Assembly (NCBI RefSeq): GCF_024637375.1
Contig: NZ_JAGXFK010000029.1
Location: forward strand, 1 to 64,000
From: Sediminimonas sp.
GTDB taxonomy: Bacteria > Pseudomonadota > Alphaproteobacteria > Rhodobacterales > Rhodobacteraceae
Direction: 5' to 3'
DNA: 64,000 nucleotides
Shown here: positions 32,986 to 41,950 of the stretch, piece by piece
Layout: each line of letters opens with the position of its first letter
Numbering within the stretch: position 1 is the first letter of the stretch
Program-made: the position numbers and the translations under genes
Notes under the pieces: generated by a model
What the model was told of the DNA's origin: nothing
The model's input: the letters and a program-made list of their open reading frames with translations, nothing else
Databases searched by the model: none

Positions 32986-33534
32986 ATGATGGCAGATTTG
33001 ACGCTGGTGCTTGGCGGGGCGTCGTCGGGCAAGACGGCCTGGGCCGAGGCGATGGTGAAAAGCTTCTATCTGCCAATGACTTATATCGCCACGGCGCAGG
33101 CGCTGGATAGCGAGATGGCCGACAGGATCGCCGCACACAAGGCGGCGCGCGGCCCCGGCTGGGAGGTGATCGAGGCACCGCTGGACGTGGCCGGGGCGCT
33201 GCGCGACATGCCCGCGGGGCGGGCGGTTCTGCTCGATTGCGCGACAATGTGGCTGAGCAATCGAATGGCTGCGGGGGGCGACATCGCGGATGCGCAGGCG
33301 GAGCTGTTGGCGGCGCTTGCCGCGTGCCCCGCGCGAGTGGTGGTGGTGTCGAACGAACTGGGCCTGTCGGTGGTGCCAGACAACGCGCTGGCGCGCCGCT
33401 TTCGCGATGCGCAGGGGCGGCTCAACCAGCAGATCGCGGCGCATGCCGCACGGGTCGTGGCGATCATGGCCGGGCTGCCGCTGGCGCTCAAGGGGGCGCT
33501 GCCCGATGACATCGGATCCGGAGGGGCAGCGTGA
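32986..33534 (+). CDS. cobU: CobU, adenosylcobinamide kinase/guanylyltransferase
   Basis: A 182-residue enzyme of the nucleotide-loop branch of cobalamin synthesis: phosphorylates adenosylcobinamide and transfers GMP. Walker A is LGGASSGKTAWAE near the N-terminus; other family regions are YIATAQALDSEM, HKAARGPGWEVIEAP, LLDCATMWLSNRM and VSNELGLSVVP. Start ATG at 32986 with AAGG ten bases upstream; GTG 32977 or ATG 32989 are possible. No cobalamin riboswitch is recognisable in the 110 bases upstream. Its stop overlaps the cobC start. Confidence 0.93.
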   Translation: MMADLTLVLGGASSGKTAWAEAMVKSFYLPMTYIATAQALDSEMADRIAAHKAARGPGWEVIEAPLDVAGALRDMPAGRAVLLDCATMWLSNRMAAGGDIADAQAELLAALAACPARVVVVSNELGLSVVPDNALARRFRDAQGRLNQQIAAHAARVVAIMAGLPLALKGALPDDIGSGGAA

Positions 33535-34109
33535 GCCGGGTGTTCTGGGTCCGGCACGGGCCGACCCACGCGCGCGGCGGCATGGTGGGCTGGTCGGATC
33601 TGCCGGCCGATCTGTCCGACACCGCGCGACTGCGCGCGCTGGATGCCGCACTGCCACCCGCGGCGGTGGTGGTCTCGTCGGACCTGCGTCGCGCGCGCGA
33701 AACCGCCGACGCCATCGCCGGGGCGCGCGACCGCCTGCCCCCCGACCCGGACCTGCGCGAGATGCATTTCGGCGACTGGGAATTGCAACGCTTCGATGCC
33801 GTCCCCGACCAGGCGCGGCTGTTCGCGTTCTGGGACAACCCCGGCGACACCCGCCCGCCGGGCGGCGAAAGCTGGCATGAGCTGTGCGCCCGAGTGGACC
33901 GCGCCGTGGCGCGTGCCCAGAACGCTCACCCCGGCCGTGACATCGTCGCGGTGGCACATTTCGGCGTCATCCTGACGCAGGTGCAGCAGGCGCTGCGGCT
34001 GAGCGCCTACGAGGCCTTCGCGCATCGCATCGACAACCTGTCGCTGACCGAACTGCGGCGCGGCCCCGATGATGCCTGGGAAGCCGGGGCGATCAACCGC
34101 CTGCCCTGA
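33531..34109 (+). CDS. cobC: CobC-type histidine phosphatase (alpha-ribazole phosphatase)
   Basis: A 192-residue histidine phosphatase: the catalytic VRHGPTHARGG carries the phospho-histidine; VVSSDLRRARETADAIA, DLREMHFGDWE and IVAVAHFGVI complete the active site. By its position directly after cobU, with GTG overlapping the cobU stop and a GGAGGGG ribosome site, it is the alpha-ribazole-5'-phosphate phosphatase of the lower cobalamin pathway. The family includes other phosphatases, so the substrate comes from context. Confidence 0.85.
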   Translation: MSRVFWVRHGPTHARGGMVGWSDLPADLSDTARLRALDAALPPAAVVVSSDLRRARETADAIAGARDRLPPDPDLREMHFGDWELQRFDAVPDQARLFAFWDNPGDTRPPGGESWHELCARVDRAVARAQNAHPGRDIVAVAHFGVILTQVQQALRLSAYEAFAHRIDNLSLTELRRGPDDAWEAGAINRLP

Positions 34110-34137
34110 GTGCCGGCGCGGCGCCGCTGGCGCGCGC

Positions 34138-34533
34138 TCAGGTCTCTCCGCCAGCCGGGCGATCACCCCCCGGGCGCGGTTGGCCGAAATGTTCGACCAT
34201 CGCCGCCAGGTCCTCGGGCGGTGTGCCGCTGCGCAGGAAGGCGCAGGCATTGGCGCTGTGCTGAAAGATCGAGCCATCGGAAAAGAACGTGGTATTGGTT
34301 ACGAAGATCACGCGCGCCTCGGGGCGGCGATAGCTTGCGTAGTCGGCGATGGCCAGCGGACTGCCCTCGGCGATGACCAGATCCAGGATGATCACGTTGA
34401 TCTCTTCGGCGCGCAACACCTCGATGGCACTGTCCTGGTCGCCGACCAGCGTGACCCGCGCGCCCTGTCGTTCGAGGTGACGTTGCCACAGGCGGCCAAG
34501 GTCGGTTTCGGATTCAACAATAAGCACTTTCAA
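34138..34533 (-). CDS. Single-domain receiver protein with Lys-to-Arg change
   Basis: A 131-residue protein consisting only of a receiver domain. LKVLIVESETDLG gives the acidic metal site and VIILDLVIAEG the acceptor aspartate (about residue 54); RVIFVTNT supplies the Thr switch. The conserved lysine of receivers is replaced by arginine in ACAFLRSGTPPEDL, so signalling may be atypical. Start: TTG at 34533, because GGAGGG lies six bases upstream and no ATG is available near the fold start. It is inserted between cobC and cobD on the opposite strand and is probably unrelated to cobalamin. No kinase partner is adjacent. Confidence 0.8.
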   Translation of the reverse strand: MKVLIVESETDLGRLWQRHLERQGARVTLVGDQDSAIEVLRAEEINVIILDLVIAEGSPLAIADYASYRRPEARVIFVTNTTFFSDGSIFQHSANACAFLRSGTPPEDLAAMVEHFGQPRPGGDRPAGGET

Positions 34534-34606
34534 AATACACCCTCCGTGGACGCGCGACCGTCTCGCGCCGCGCGGATCCCCCCCAAAGGGGTTTGACCCC
34601 AAATCC

Positions 34607-34642
34607 CTAACAAAAGGTTAACATATCCTGAATCAATGTTAA
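34607..34642. promoter_or_regulatory. CtrA-like half sites and inverted repeat upstream of the receiver gene
   Basis: CTAA-N7-TTAAC at 34607-34622 differs by one base from the CtrA consensus TTAA-N7-TTAAC. Overlapping it, TTAACAT (34618-34624) and ATGTTAA (34636-34642) form a perfect inverted repeat with an 11-base spacer. The block lies 75-110 bases before the TTG of the receiver gene in an AT-rich patch and also 55-90 bases before cobD on the other side. Which protein binds is not decided by the sequence. Confidence 0.35.
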
Positions 34643-34695
34643 TGACCGCGCGAGCATGCTTGCATCGGCGCGCGTTTTGCGCAACTCCGCCGGGC

Positions 34696-35664
34696 ATGAG
34701 CGACCGGCAGGACATCCACCCGCGCACGCCGCGCGACCATGGCGGCGGTCTCGACGCGGCCGTGCGCCATTTCGGTGGCGCGCGCGGCGACTGGCTGGAC
34801 CTGTCCACCGGCATCAACCCGGTGCCCTACCCGGTGAGCGACCTGCCCGCCGAGGCGTGGACAGCCCTGCCCGACGCCGACGCGCAAGCCGCACTGGTCG
34901 AGGCCGCGCGCGCCCACTGGGCGGTGCCCGCGGGCGCCGCGGTTCTGGCGGCGCCGGGGGCCTCGGCGCTGATCGCGCGCATCCCGGCGCTGCGCCGCGC
35001 CGCAACGGTGCATATCCCCCGCCCCACCTATAACGAGCACGCCGCCGCCTTCGCCGCGCAGGGCTGGCAGGTGGCAGGCGACGCGGCCGATCGCGCCGAT
35101 GCGCAGGTGACGGTGCACCCCAACAACCCCAGCGGGGCCTGGGCCGGCGCAGATGCGCTCACCGCGCCTTTGTGCATCATCGACGAAAGCTTCTGCGACG
35201 TGGCGCCAGGCCGGTCGCTGATCGGGCACGCCGCGCGACCGGGACGCATCGTGCTGAAGAGCTTTGGCAAGTTCTGGGGCCTGGCGGGGGTCCGGCTGGG
35301 CTTTGCCATCGGCGACCCGGACCTGGTCGACCGGCTTGCGGAAATGCTGGGCCCGTGGCCGGTATCGGGGCCGGCGCTGCATGTGGGGCGTGCGGCGCTG
35401 CGCGATACTGCCTGGGCCGGGGCCACGCGCTTGCGCCTGGCCACCGACGCCGCGCGGCTGGATGCGCTGCTGGAATCCGCAGGGGCGCAGGTGGTGGGCG
35501 GCACGCCGCTGTTTCGTCTCTACCACGTCGAGGATGCACCGGCCTGGCAGGCGCGCCTGGCCCGCGCCCGAATCTGGAGCCGTACCTTCCCCTATTCGCG
35601 CCACTGGCTGCGGCTGGGCCTGCCGGCCCCGGACCAGTGGCCGCACCTGGAGGCGGCGCTGTGA
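34696..35664 (+). CDS. cobD: CobD, L-threonine-O-3-phosphate decarboxylase
   Basis: A 322-residue PLP enzyme of the aspartate aminotransferase fold that makes aminopropanol phosphate, the linker of cobalamin (called CobC in Paracoccus/Pseudomonas nomenclature). Motifs: [31 protein letters not shown] and the lysine region [16 protein letters not shown]. Start ATG 34696 ([11 protein letters not shown]) gives the family N-terminus; the frame extends upstream without match. Its stop overlaps the GTG start of cbiB, whose product uses its product. Confidence 0.9.
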   Translation: MSDRQDIHPRTPRDHGGGLDAAVRHFGGARGDWLDLSTGINPVPYPVSDLPAEAWTALPDADAQAALVEAARAHWAVPAGAAVLAAPGASALIARIPALRRAATVHIPRPTYNEHAAAFAAQGWQVAGDAADRADAQVTVHPNNPSGAWAGADALTAPLCIIDESFCDVAPGRSLIGHAARPGRIVLKSFGKFWGLAGVRLGFAIGDPDLVDRLAEMLGPWPVSGPALHVGRAALRDTAWAGATRLRLATDAARLDALLESAGAQVVGGTPLFRLYHVEDAPAWQARLARARIWSRTFPYSRHWLRLGLPAPDQWPHLEAAL

Positions 35665-36557
35665 CGCTGGTGCTGGCGCTGCTGCTGGATGCAGCCATGG
35701 GCGAGCCGCGCTGGCTGTGGGCGCGCCTGCCGCACCCGGCGGTTCTGATGGGCCGCGCCGTGGGCTGGTGCGACACGCGGTTCAATACCGGCCAAGCGCG
35801 GCGGGCACGCGGGGTTGCGGTGATCGCCGCGCTGTGCGCGGGCGCCGCGGCGGCCGGCGCCGTGCTGGCGGCGGCGGGGCCAGTGGCCGAGGTGCTGGTC
35901 GCCGCGATCCTGCTGGCGCAGCGGTCGCTGGTCGATCATGTCGGCGCCGTTGCCCGCGGCCTGCGCCATGGGGTGGCGCAGGGCCGCGCCGCGGTGGCGA
36001 TGATCGTCAGCCGCGACACCGCCGGAATGGACCGCGACGCGGTTGCCCGCGCCGCCATCGAATCGGCGGCCGAAAACCTCAGCGACGGCGTCATCGCGCC
36101 CGCCTTCTGGTTCGCGGTGGCGGGGCTGCCGGGGCTGTTGGTCTACAAGGTGGTGAACACCGCCGACAGCATGATCGGATACCGCACGCCGCGCCACGCA
36201 CGTTTCGGCTGGGCGGCGGCGCGGCTGGACGACATGCTCAACCTGATCCCGGCGCGACTGACGGCGGTGCAGATCGCGCTTGCCCACGGCGGGTGGCGCG
36301 ACTGGCGCGCCATCGTCGCCGATGCCGGGCGCCACCGCTCGCCCAATGCCGGCTGGCCCGAGGCCGCGATGGCGCGCGCACTGGGCGTGGCGCTGGCCGG
36401 GCCGCGCAGCTATGGCGGCGCCACGCGGCCCTACCCTTGGGTCAACGCGGACGGGCGCAAGCCGCTGATGGCACGCGACGTCGAGGATGCCGCCGCCGCG
36501 CTGTGGCGCGCCTGGGGCGCGGCGCTGGTGCTTGCGCTGCTGATCGCCCTTTTCTGA
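35661..36557 (+). CDS. cbiB: CbiB, adenosylcobinamide-phosphate synthase
   Basis: A 298-residue integral membrane enzyme that attaches the aminopropanol (phosphate) arm to adenosylcobyric acid. Family motifs: [66 protein letters not shown] and [19 protein letters not shown], ending in [15 protein letters not shown] start at 35661 overlaps the cobD stop by four bases. With cobU, cobC and cobD it makes up the nucleotide-loop and side-chain part of the pathway; corrin-ring genes are not in the window. Confidence 0.92.
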   Translation: MTLVLALLLDAAMGEPRWLWARLPHPAVLMGRAVGWCDTRFNTGQARRARGVAVIAALCAGAAAAGAVLAAAGPVAEVLVAAILLAQRSLVDHVGAVARGLRHGVAQGRAAVAMIVSRDTAGMDRDAVARAAIESAAENLSDGVIAPAFWFAVAGLPGLLVYKVVNTADSMIGYRTPRHARFGWAAARLDDMLNLIPARLTAVQIALAHGGWRDWRAIVADAGRHRSPNAGWPEAAMARALGVALAGPRSYGGATRPYPWVNADGRKPLMARDVEDAAAALWRAWGAALVLALLIALF

Positions 36558-36613
36558 ACGGTCAAGCCTGCTATCCTGCCCCGGATTGCAACAGCCAAAG
36601 AACATTGGACCCC

Positions 36614-37792
36614 ATGCGCATATTCTCCACGCTCGCCATCGTCTTCAGCCTTGCCGCCGCGCCGGCGCTGGCCCGCACCCCGTGCGGCGGCGGTTTCGCC
36701 GCCTTCGTCGACGACCTCAAGCAGGAGGCGCAGGCACGCGGTTTCAGCCGCGCTACCGTCAACCGGTTCTTCGCCACCGTCCGACAGGATCAGAGCGTTT
36801 TGCGCGCCGACCGTGCGCAAGGCTTTTTCCAAAAGCCGTTCACCGAGTTCGCGCGCAGCCTGATCTCGGCCAACCGGATGCAGCGCGGCCGCGCCAAGGC
36901 GCAGCAAATGCAACGCCTGTTCGACCGGATCGAGGCACGTTTCGGGGTGCCACGCGGCATCCTGCTGGCATTCTGGGCATTCGAGACCGATTATGGCGGC
37001 TTCCAGGGCGACACCAACACCCGCGATGCGCTGGTCACGCTGGCACATGATTGCCGGCGCCCGCACCTGTTCCGGCCGCAGATATTTGCCGCGCTGGAGC
37101 TGTTCGCGCGCGGCGACTTCGACCCCGATCGCGTCACCGGCGCCTGGGCCGGCGAGATCGGCCAGGTGCAGATGCTGCCCTCGGACATCATCGAAAACGG
37201 CGTGGACGGCGACGGCGACGGGCATGTGACGCTCAAGACCTCGGCACCCGACGCGCTGATGTCGGGGGCGCAGATGCTGCGCAGCCTGGGCTGGCGCGGC
37301 GGCGAACCGTGGCTGCAAGAGGTCACGGTGCCCGCGAGCATGGACTGGTCGCAAAGCGGCATCGACACCACGGTGCGCGCCGCGCGCTGGCAACAGATGG
37401 GCGTGCGTCCGCGTTCCGGCCGCCTGCTGGCGCCCGACCTGCGCGCCAGCCTGATCCTGCCGCAGGGGCACAAGGGGCCGGCCTTCCTCGGCTATCCCAA
37501 CTTCAACGTGCTGTTCGAGTGGAACCAGAGCTTTACCTACGTGCTGACCGCCGCCTATTTCGCCACCCGTCTTGAGGGCGCGCCGGTGTTCGACCCCGGC
37601 AACCCCGATCCGGGTCTGGGACGGGACCAGATGAAACAGTTGCAGCGCAAGCTGGCGGCGCGCGGGCACGATGTGGGCGGGGTGGACGGCATCCTGGGTG
37701 CCGGCACCCGCGCCGCGGTACGGGCCGAACAGGCGCGCCTTGGCCTGCCCGCCGACGCATGGCCCACGCCAGCGTTGCTGAACAGGTTGTGA
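36614..37792 (+). CDS. Lytic murein transglycosylase (MltB type) with peptidoglycan-binding domain
   Basis: A 392-residue periplasmic enzyme. Signal peptide 1-20 (cleaved after ALA); the transglycosylase domain (about 25-320) has the catalytic glutamate in LAFWAFETDYGGF, then GEIGQVQMLPSDI and YPNFNVLFEWNQSFTY. The C-terminal 60 residues are a PG_binding_1 domain (QLQRKLAARGHDVGGVDGIL). It cleaves glycan strands to anhydro-muropeptides. It starts 56 bases after cbiB but is functionally separate. Confidence 0.9.
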   Translation: MRIFSTLAIVFSLAAAPALARTPCGGGFAAFVDDLKQEAQARGFSRATVNRFFATVRQDQSVLRADRAQGFFQKPFTEFARSLISANRMQRGRAKAQQMQRLFDRIEARFGVPRGILLAFWAFETDYGGFQGDTNTRDALVTLAHDCRRPHLFRPQIFAALELFARGDFDPDRVTGAWAGEIGQVQMLPSDIIENGVDGDGDGHVTLKTSAPDALMSGAQMLRSLGWRGGEPWLQEVTVPASMDWSQSGIDTTVRAARWQQMGVRPRSGRLLAPDLRASLILPQGHKGPAFLGYPNFNVLFEWNQSFTYVLTAAYFATRLEGAPVFDPGNPDPGLGRDQMKQLQRKLAARGHDVGGVDGILGAGTRAAVRAEQARLGLPADAWPTPALLNRL

Positions 37793-37801
37793 CGCGCCCG
37801 C

Positions 37802-38155
37802 TCAGGGCCGCACGGGAAAGCGATCACCGTCCTCGGTGACAAGAACCAGCCGGTCGCCATTGCGCACATATAGGTCGCAGCGACTGGAACCGCCAACGAA
37901 ACCGATACAGGCGGTGCCGTCACCGTTGAGCGAATAATGCCCGTATGCAATGCCGCCCTGCCCGTAGGTATAGCTGTAGCGCCCGTCGTCGTAGAACCGC
38001 GACTTGCCGTCATCACAAAAGGTCAGAACCTGCCCCACCAGCGCGTCGCGCAGCGCCGCCTTGGACAAGGGCACGTCGCCGTCGCGGGTTTCCCAGCCGG
38101 CGGCCATCGCCGGCAGCAGGGCCAGGACCATCGCGGCCATCGTGATCTTGCGCAT
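37802..38155 (-). CDS. Small secreted protein of unknown function
   Basis: A 117-residue exported protein: signal peptide MRKITMAAMVLALLPAMAAG, then a short beta-rich domain with two repeats around Cys residues (VLTFCDDGKSRFYDDGRYSY; GTACIGFVGGSSRCDLYV). The Tyr/Gly-rich stretch and the pairs of cysteines suggest a small beta-barrel or sandwich stabilised by a disulfide. GGAGG lies six bases before ATG 38155, which decides that start over the upstream ATG at 38170. It is convergent with the transglycosylase gene. Family not recognised. Confidence 0.65.
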   Translation of the reverse strand: MRKITMAAMVLALLPAMAAGWETRDGDVPLSKAALRDALVGQVLTFCDDGKSRFYDDGRYSYTYGQGGIAYGHYSLNGDGTACIGFVGGSSRCDLYVRNGDRLVLVTEDGDRFPVRP

Positions 38156-38240
38156 CGTCGCCTCCTTCAATGCCTCGCCATTTTGACACAGCGCGGGCGC
38201 GTCACGATCCGGTGACCGATGGCCGCGTCCGCCGGGCAGG

Positions 38241-38306
38241 CAGGGGGCGCTGCCCCCTCTTGGCGCTGCGCCAATTCACCCCCGGAGTACTTGGAGAAAG
38301 ATGAAG
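38241..38306. repeat. Two-hairpin intergenic repeat, copy 1
   Basis: The copy contains hairpin 1 (GGGGGC/GCCCCC), hairpin 2 (TTGGCG-CTG-CGCCAA) and a conserved tail CACCCCCGGAGTACTTGG then GAAAGATGAAG. It lies 44 bases beyond the smc stop. Compared with copy 2 at 43840-43903 the second hairpin differs in sequence but keeps its pairing. Read in the smc direction the outer hairpin ends in a short T run, so it may act as a terminator. Confidence 0.7.
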
Positions 38307-38350
38307 GGGCGCCGGGCCTGCCCGTCGACAGCGCCCCGTCCCGGCCTGCC

Positions 38351-41300
38351 TCAGGCGACCATCGCCTCGGCCTTGCCCAGGTCCACCGACACCAGTTGGC
38401 TGACCCCGTGTTCGGCCATCGTCACCCCGAACAACCGGTCCATGCGCGCCATCGTCACCGCGTGGTGGGTGATGATCAGGAACCGCGTCTCGGTGCGGCG
38501 GCACATCTCGTCGAGCATGTCGCAGAACCGCGTCACGTTGGCGTCGTCGAGCGGCGCATCGACCTCGTCGAGCACGCAGATCGGCGCCGGGTTGGCCAGG
38601 AACACCGCGAAGATCAGCGCCAGCGCGGTCAGCGTCTGCTCGCCGCCCGACAGCAGCGACAGCGTCGACAGCTTCTTGCCCGGCGGCTGGCACATGATCT
38701 CCAGCCCCGCCTCCAGCGGGTCGTCGCTTTCGACCAGCACCAGCTTGGCCTCGCCACCGCCGAAGAGGTGCGCGAACAGCAGCGCGAAGTTGCTGTTGAC
38801 CTGCTCGAACGCGGTCAGCAGGCGCTCGCGCCCCTCGCGGTTGAGGCCGGCGATGCCGCTGCGCAGCGCCTTGACCGCCTCTTGCAGGTCAGCCTTTTCG
38901 GTTGCCAGCGCGTCGTGCTCTTGCTGGACCTCGCGGGCGTCCTCCTCGGCGCGCAGGTTGACCGAACCGAGCGCATCGCGCTGCCGGTGCAGACGGGCGA
39001 CGTCGGCCTCGATCGCCTCGGCGTCCGGCATGTCGGCGGGGACGCTCCCGAGGCTTTCAAGCAGTGTCTGCGGCGTCGCGCCCTGGGCCTCGGAGATGCG
39101 TTCGGCAGCCTGCGCGAGGCCCGCCTCGGCAGCTTCGGCGCGGGCCTCGGCGCCGGCGCGGGCCTCGCGCGCGGCGCTGGCGGCGCGTTCTGCGTCGCGC
39201 TCGGTGGCTTCGGCGGTGCGCAGCGCGGCTTCGCCCCCGGCCAGCGCATCGGCGGCGGCGCTGCTGCGCGCCTCGGCCTTGCTGATCGCGGCCTCCAGCT
39301 CGGCGCGCTCGACGGCGATGCGGTCGGGGGCGGCGCCGGCTTCGGCCAGTTCGGCCTCGGCGCGGGCCTTGCGCTCGGCCAACTCAGCGCCGCGCGTCGC
39401 GGCGGTTTCCAGCCGGTGACGCCAGCCGCTGATCTCCTTGGTCAACTGTTGCGCCCGTGCACGGCGCGCGTCGCCTTCGCGCTTGAGCTCCTCGTGCTGC
39501 GAACGGCGCGTCATCATGGTTATGCGCGCCGCCTCGACGGTGGTGCGCTGGTCCTCGACGCGGGCGCGCATGGCGTCGAGATCATCGAGCCCCGCAAGCG
39601 CCGCCGCGGTCTCTTCGACCTGCGCGCGCGCGGCCATCGCCTCGTCATCGTGGCGCGTCACCGCCAGCCCCAGGCTTTCGAGCCGCGATTCGGCCAGGTC
39701 GGCGTCGGCCTCGGCGCGGCTGAGCGCGCGCGCCGCATCCGCCAGGCGCGCATCGGCCGCGCGGCGGGCCTCGCGGGCGGCCTTGTCGGCGCGCGCCCGT
39801 TCGTCGAGTTCCGCGCTCAGCGTGTCATGCGCCTGCCGGGCCGCATCGGCGCGGGCGGTGGCGCGGGCGACCTGCTGCTTGAGATCCTCCAGCCGGTTGA
39901 GCTGTTCCAGCCTGAGCGCCGCGGCGCTCGGCCCGTCCTCGGCCCAGGCGCGGTAGCCGTCCCAACGCCACAGGTCGCCCTCGACGCTGACCAGCCGCTG
40001 ACCGGGCTGCAACAGCGATTGCAGGCGCGTGCCCTCGTCGGGGTCAACCAGCCCGATCTGGCCCATGCGCCGGGCCAGAACATCGGGCACCGAGACATGG
40101 TTGCTGAGCGCCGTTACCCCGGCGGGCAGCGGCGCGGGCGCATCATAAGGCGGCAGCACCGTCCACCCCGACGGGCCGTCCTCGGCCACCTCGGGGGCGC
40201 GCAGATCGTCGGCCAGCGCCGCGCCCAGCGCCTTTTCGAACCCCTGTTCGACCTGCAACCGGTCCACCACCTGCCCGCCCTCGGCGGTGTCGCGTTCCAG
40301 CAGCTTCGACAGTGCCGCCGCCTCGGCGCCCAGCGCGTTCAACTCGCCCTCAGCCGCGGACCGTTCGGCGCGCACGTCGGCCTCGCGCGCCTGGGTCTCG
40401 GCGCGGGCGGTCTCGGCCTCGGTCAGGGCGGCGTCGGCGGCCTGCGCATCGGCCTGGGCCGCCGCCTGCTCGGCCTCGGCGGCCTGGCGGGCCTGCTCGG
40501 ACGCCGCAAGGGTACCGCGCGCGTCCTCCATCGCGGCGCGGGCCTTTTCGGCCTCGGCCTCGCTGCGGGCCAGGGTCTTGCGGCTGTCTTCCAGCAGGCG
40601 GGTGGCGGACTGGTGGCGCGCCGCCAGGCGGGCGACGTCCTCGGTCAGTTGCGACAGTTCGGCCTCTCGCGTCTCCAGCAGGCGGGCGGCCTCGGCTGCC
40701 GCCTCGGCGGCCGCGGCCAGCCGGTCGTCGTGGCCCTCACCGGCCTTTTCAAGCTCGCGCGCCTCCCATTCCAACTGCTCGACGCTGTCGCCTGCATCGT
40801 GGTTGAGCGCATTCTCGCGGGCGATGTCGTGGCCCAGTTGCTCGACCCGCGCCTCCAGCGTCCGGATCGCCTCGCGGGCGCGGGTTTCCTGGTCGGTCAG
40901 CGTGTCGCGCTGCACCTGCAGGCGCTGGACGATCGCCGCGGCGACGGCATCTTCCTCGCGCAGGGGCGGTAGCGCCTCCTCCGCCTCGGTCCGGGCGCGG
41001 GCGGCGGCGCGGGCGGCGCGTTCGGCCTCGCCGGCTGCAAGGCTGCGCTGGCGCAGGGCCTCGGCGGCCTCGGCACGCGCGGTCTCGGCCTCCTGCCAGC
41101 GGCGGTAGAGCAGCATGCCCTCGGCGCGGCGCAACTCTTCGCCGATGGCGCGGTAGCGCGCCGCCTGCCGGGCCTGGCGTTCGAGTTGCGCAAGCTGGCC
41201 GGCCAGTTGTTCGACCACGTCGTCGACGCGGGCGAGATTGGCCTCGGTGCTGTTGAGCTTCAGTTCCGCCTCGTGGCGGCGCTGATAGAGGCCCGAGATG

Positions 41301-41824
41301 CCGGCGGCCTCTTCCAGAACCCGGCGGCGCGACTTGGGCTTGGCGTTGATCAGCTCGGCGATCTGCCCCTGCCGGACCAGCGCCGGCGAATGCGCGCCGG
41401 TCGAGGCGTCGGCGAACAGCATCTGCACGTCGCGCGCACGCACGTCCTTGCCGCCCACCTTGTAGGCCGATCCCACGTCGCGGGTGATCCGGCGGGTGAT
41501 TTCGAGCGTGTCGGAATCGTTGAACCCCGCCGGCGCCATCCGGTCGGAATTGTCGAGGTGCAGGCTGACCTCGGCGAAGTTGCGCGCCGGGCGGCTGGCG
41601 GCGCCGGCGAATATCACGTCCTCCATGCCACCGCCGCGCATGGCGGTGGGGCGGTTTTCGCCCATCACCCAGCGCAATGCCTCCAGCAGGTTGGACTTGC
41701 CGCAGCCATTGGGCCCCACCACGCCCGTCAACCCGTCGCGGATCAGCAGGTCGGTCGGGTCGACGAAGCTTTTGAAGCCGGTCAGCCTGAGTTTCGAAAA
41801 CTGCAATATCCACGTCCCTGCCAT
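38351..41824 (-). CDS. smc: Chromosome segregation protein SMC
   Basis: A 1157-residue SMC ATPase that organises and segregates the chromosome with ScpA/ScpB. N-terminal head: LTGFKSFVDPT and Walker A GPNGCGKSNLLEAL; two long coiled coils (about 170-500 and 660-1000, very rich in Ala, Glu, Arg) enclose the hinge (about 510-620, including SNHVSVPDVLARRMGQIG); the C-terminal head has the ABC signature LSGGEQTLTALAL and Walker B CVLDEVDAPLDD. Start ATG 41824 is closest to the conserved beginning. The extreme Ala/Glu/Arg content makes long false frames on the other strand. Confidence 0.96.
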   Translation of the reverse strand: MAGTWILQFSKLRLTGFKSFVDPTDLLIRDGLTGVVGPNGCGKSNLLEALRWVMGENRPTAMRGGGMEDVIFAGAASRPARNFAEVSLHLDNSDRMAPAGFNDSDTLEITRRITRDVGSAYKVGGKDVRARDVQMLFADASTGAHSPALVRQGQIAELINAKPKSRRRVLEEAAGISGLYQRRHEAELKLNSTEANLARVDDVVEQLAGQLAQLERQARQAARYRAIGEELRRAEGMLLYRRWQEAETARAEAAEALRQRSLAAGEAERAARAAARARTEAEEALPPLREEDAVAAAIVQRLQVQRDTLTDQETRAREAIRTLEARVEQLGHDIARENALNHDAGDSVEQLEWEARELEKAGEGHDDRLAAAAEAAAEAARLLETREAELSQLTEDVARLAARHQSATRLLEDSRKTLARSEAEAEKARAAMEDARGTLAASEQARQAAEAEQAAAQADAQAADAALTEAETARAETQAREADVRAERSAAEGELNALGAEAAALSKLLERDTAEGGQVVDRLQVEQGFEKALGAALADDLRAPEVAEDGPSGWTVLPPYDAPAPLPAGVTALSNHVSVPDVLARRMGQIGLVDPDEGTRLQSLLQPGQRLVSVEGDLWRWDGYRAWAEDGPSAAALRLEQLNRLEDLKQQVARATARADAARQAHDTLSAELDERARADKAAREARRAADARLADAARALSRAEADADLAESRLESLGLAVTRHDDEAMAARAQVEETAAALAGLDDLDAMRARVEDQRTTVEAARITMMTRRSQHEELKREGDARRARAQQLTKEISGWRHRLETAATRGAELAERKARAEAELAEAGAAPDRIAVERAELEAAISKAEARSSAAADALAGGEAALRTAEATERDAERAASAAREARAGAEARAEAAEAGLAQAAERISEAQGATPQTLLESLGSVPADMPDAEAIEADVARLHRQRDALGSVNLRAEEDAREVQQEHDALATEKADLQEAVKALRSGIAGLNREGRERLLTAFEQVNSNFALLFAHLFGGGEAKLVLVESDDPLEAGLEIMCQPPGKKLSTLSLLSGGEQTLTALALIFAVFLANPAPICVLDEVDAPLDDANVTRFCDMLDEMCRRTETRFLIITHHAVTMARMDRLFGVTMAEHGVSQLVSVDLGKAEAMVA

Positions 41825-41950
41825 GGTCGGCGGTCGATTCCGCCCTGAGCGACAGGGTGACGCCGCGACCATGCTCCTGTCAACCGATCGCCCCCTCATA
41901 TGGGTATCGGCAGCGGGTTATCCACAACATATTGCCCGTATTCGCCGTGC

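Noticed and set aside
38219-40972. 917-codon open frame on the plus strand across smc
   Set aside because: It runs antisense to the SMC coiled coil. Its Arg/Gly/Leu-rich peptide has no domain and follows from the biased codons of the coiled coil.
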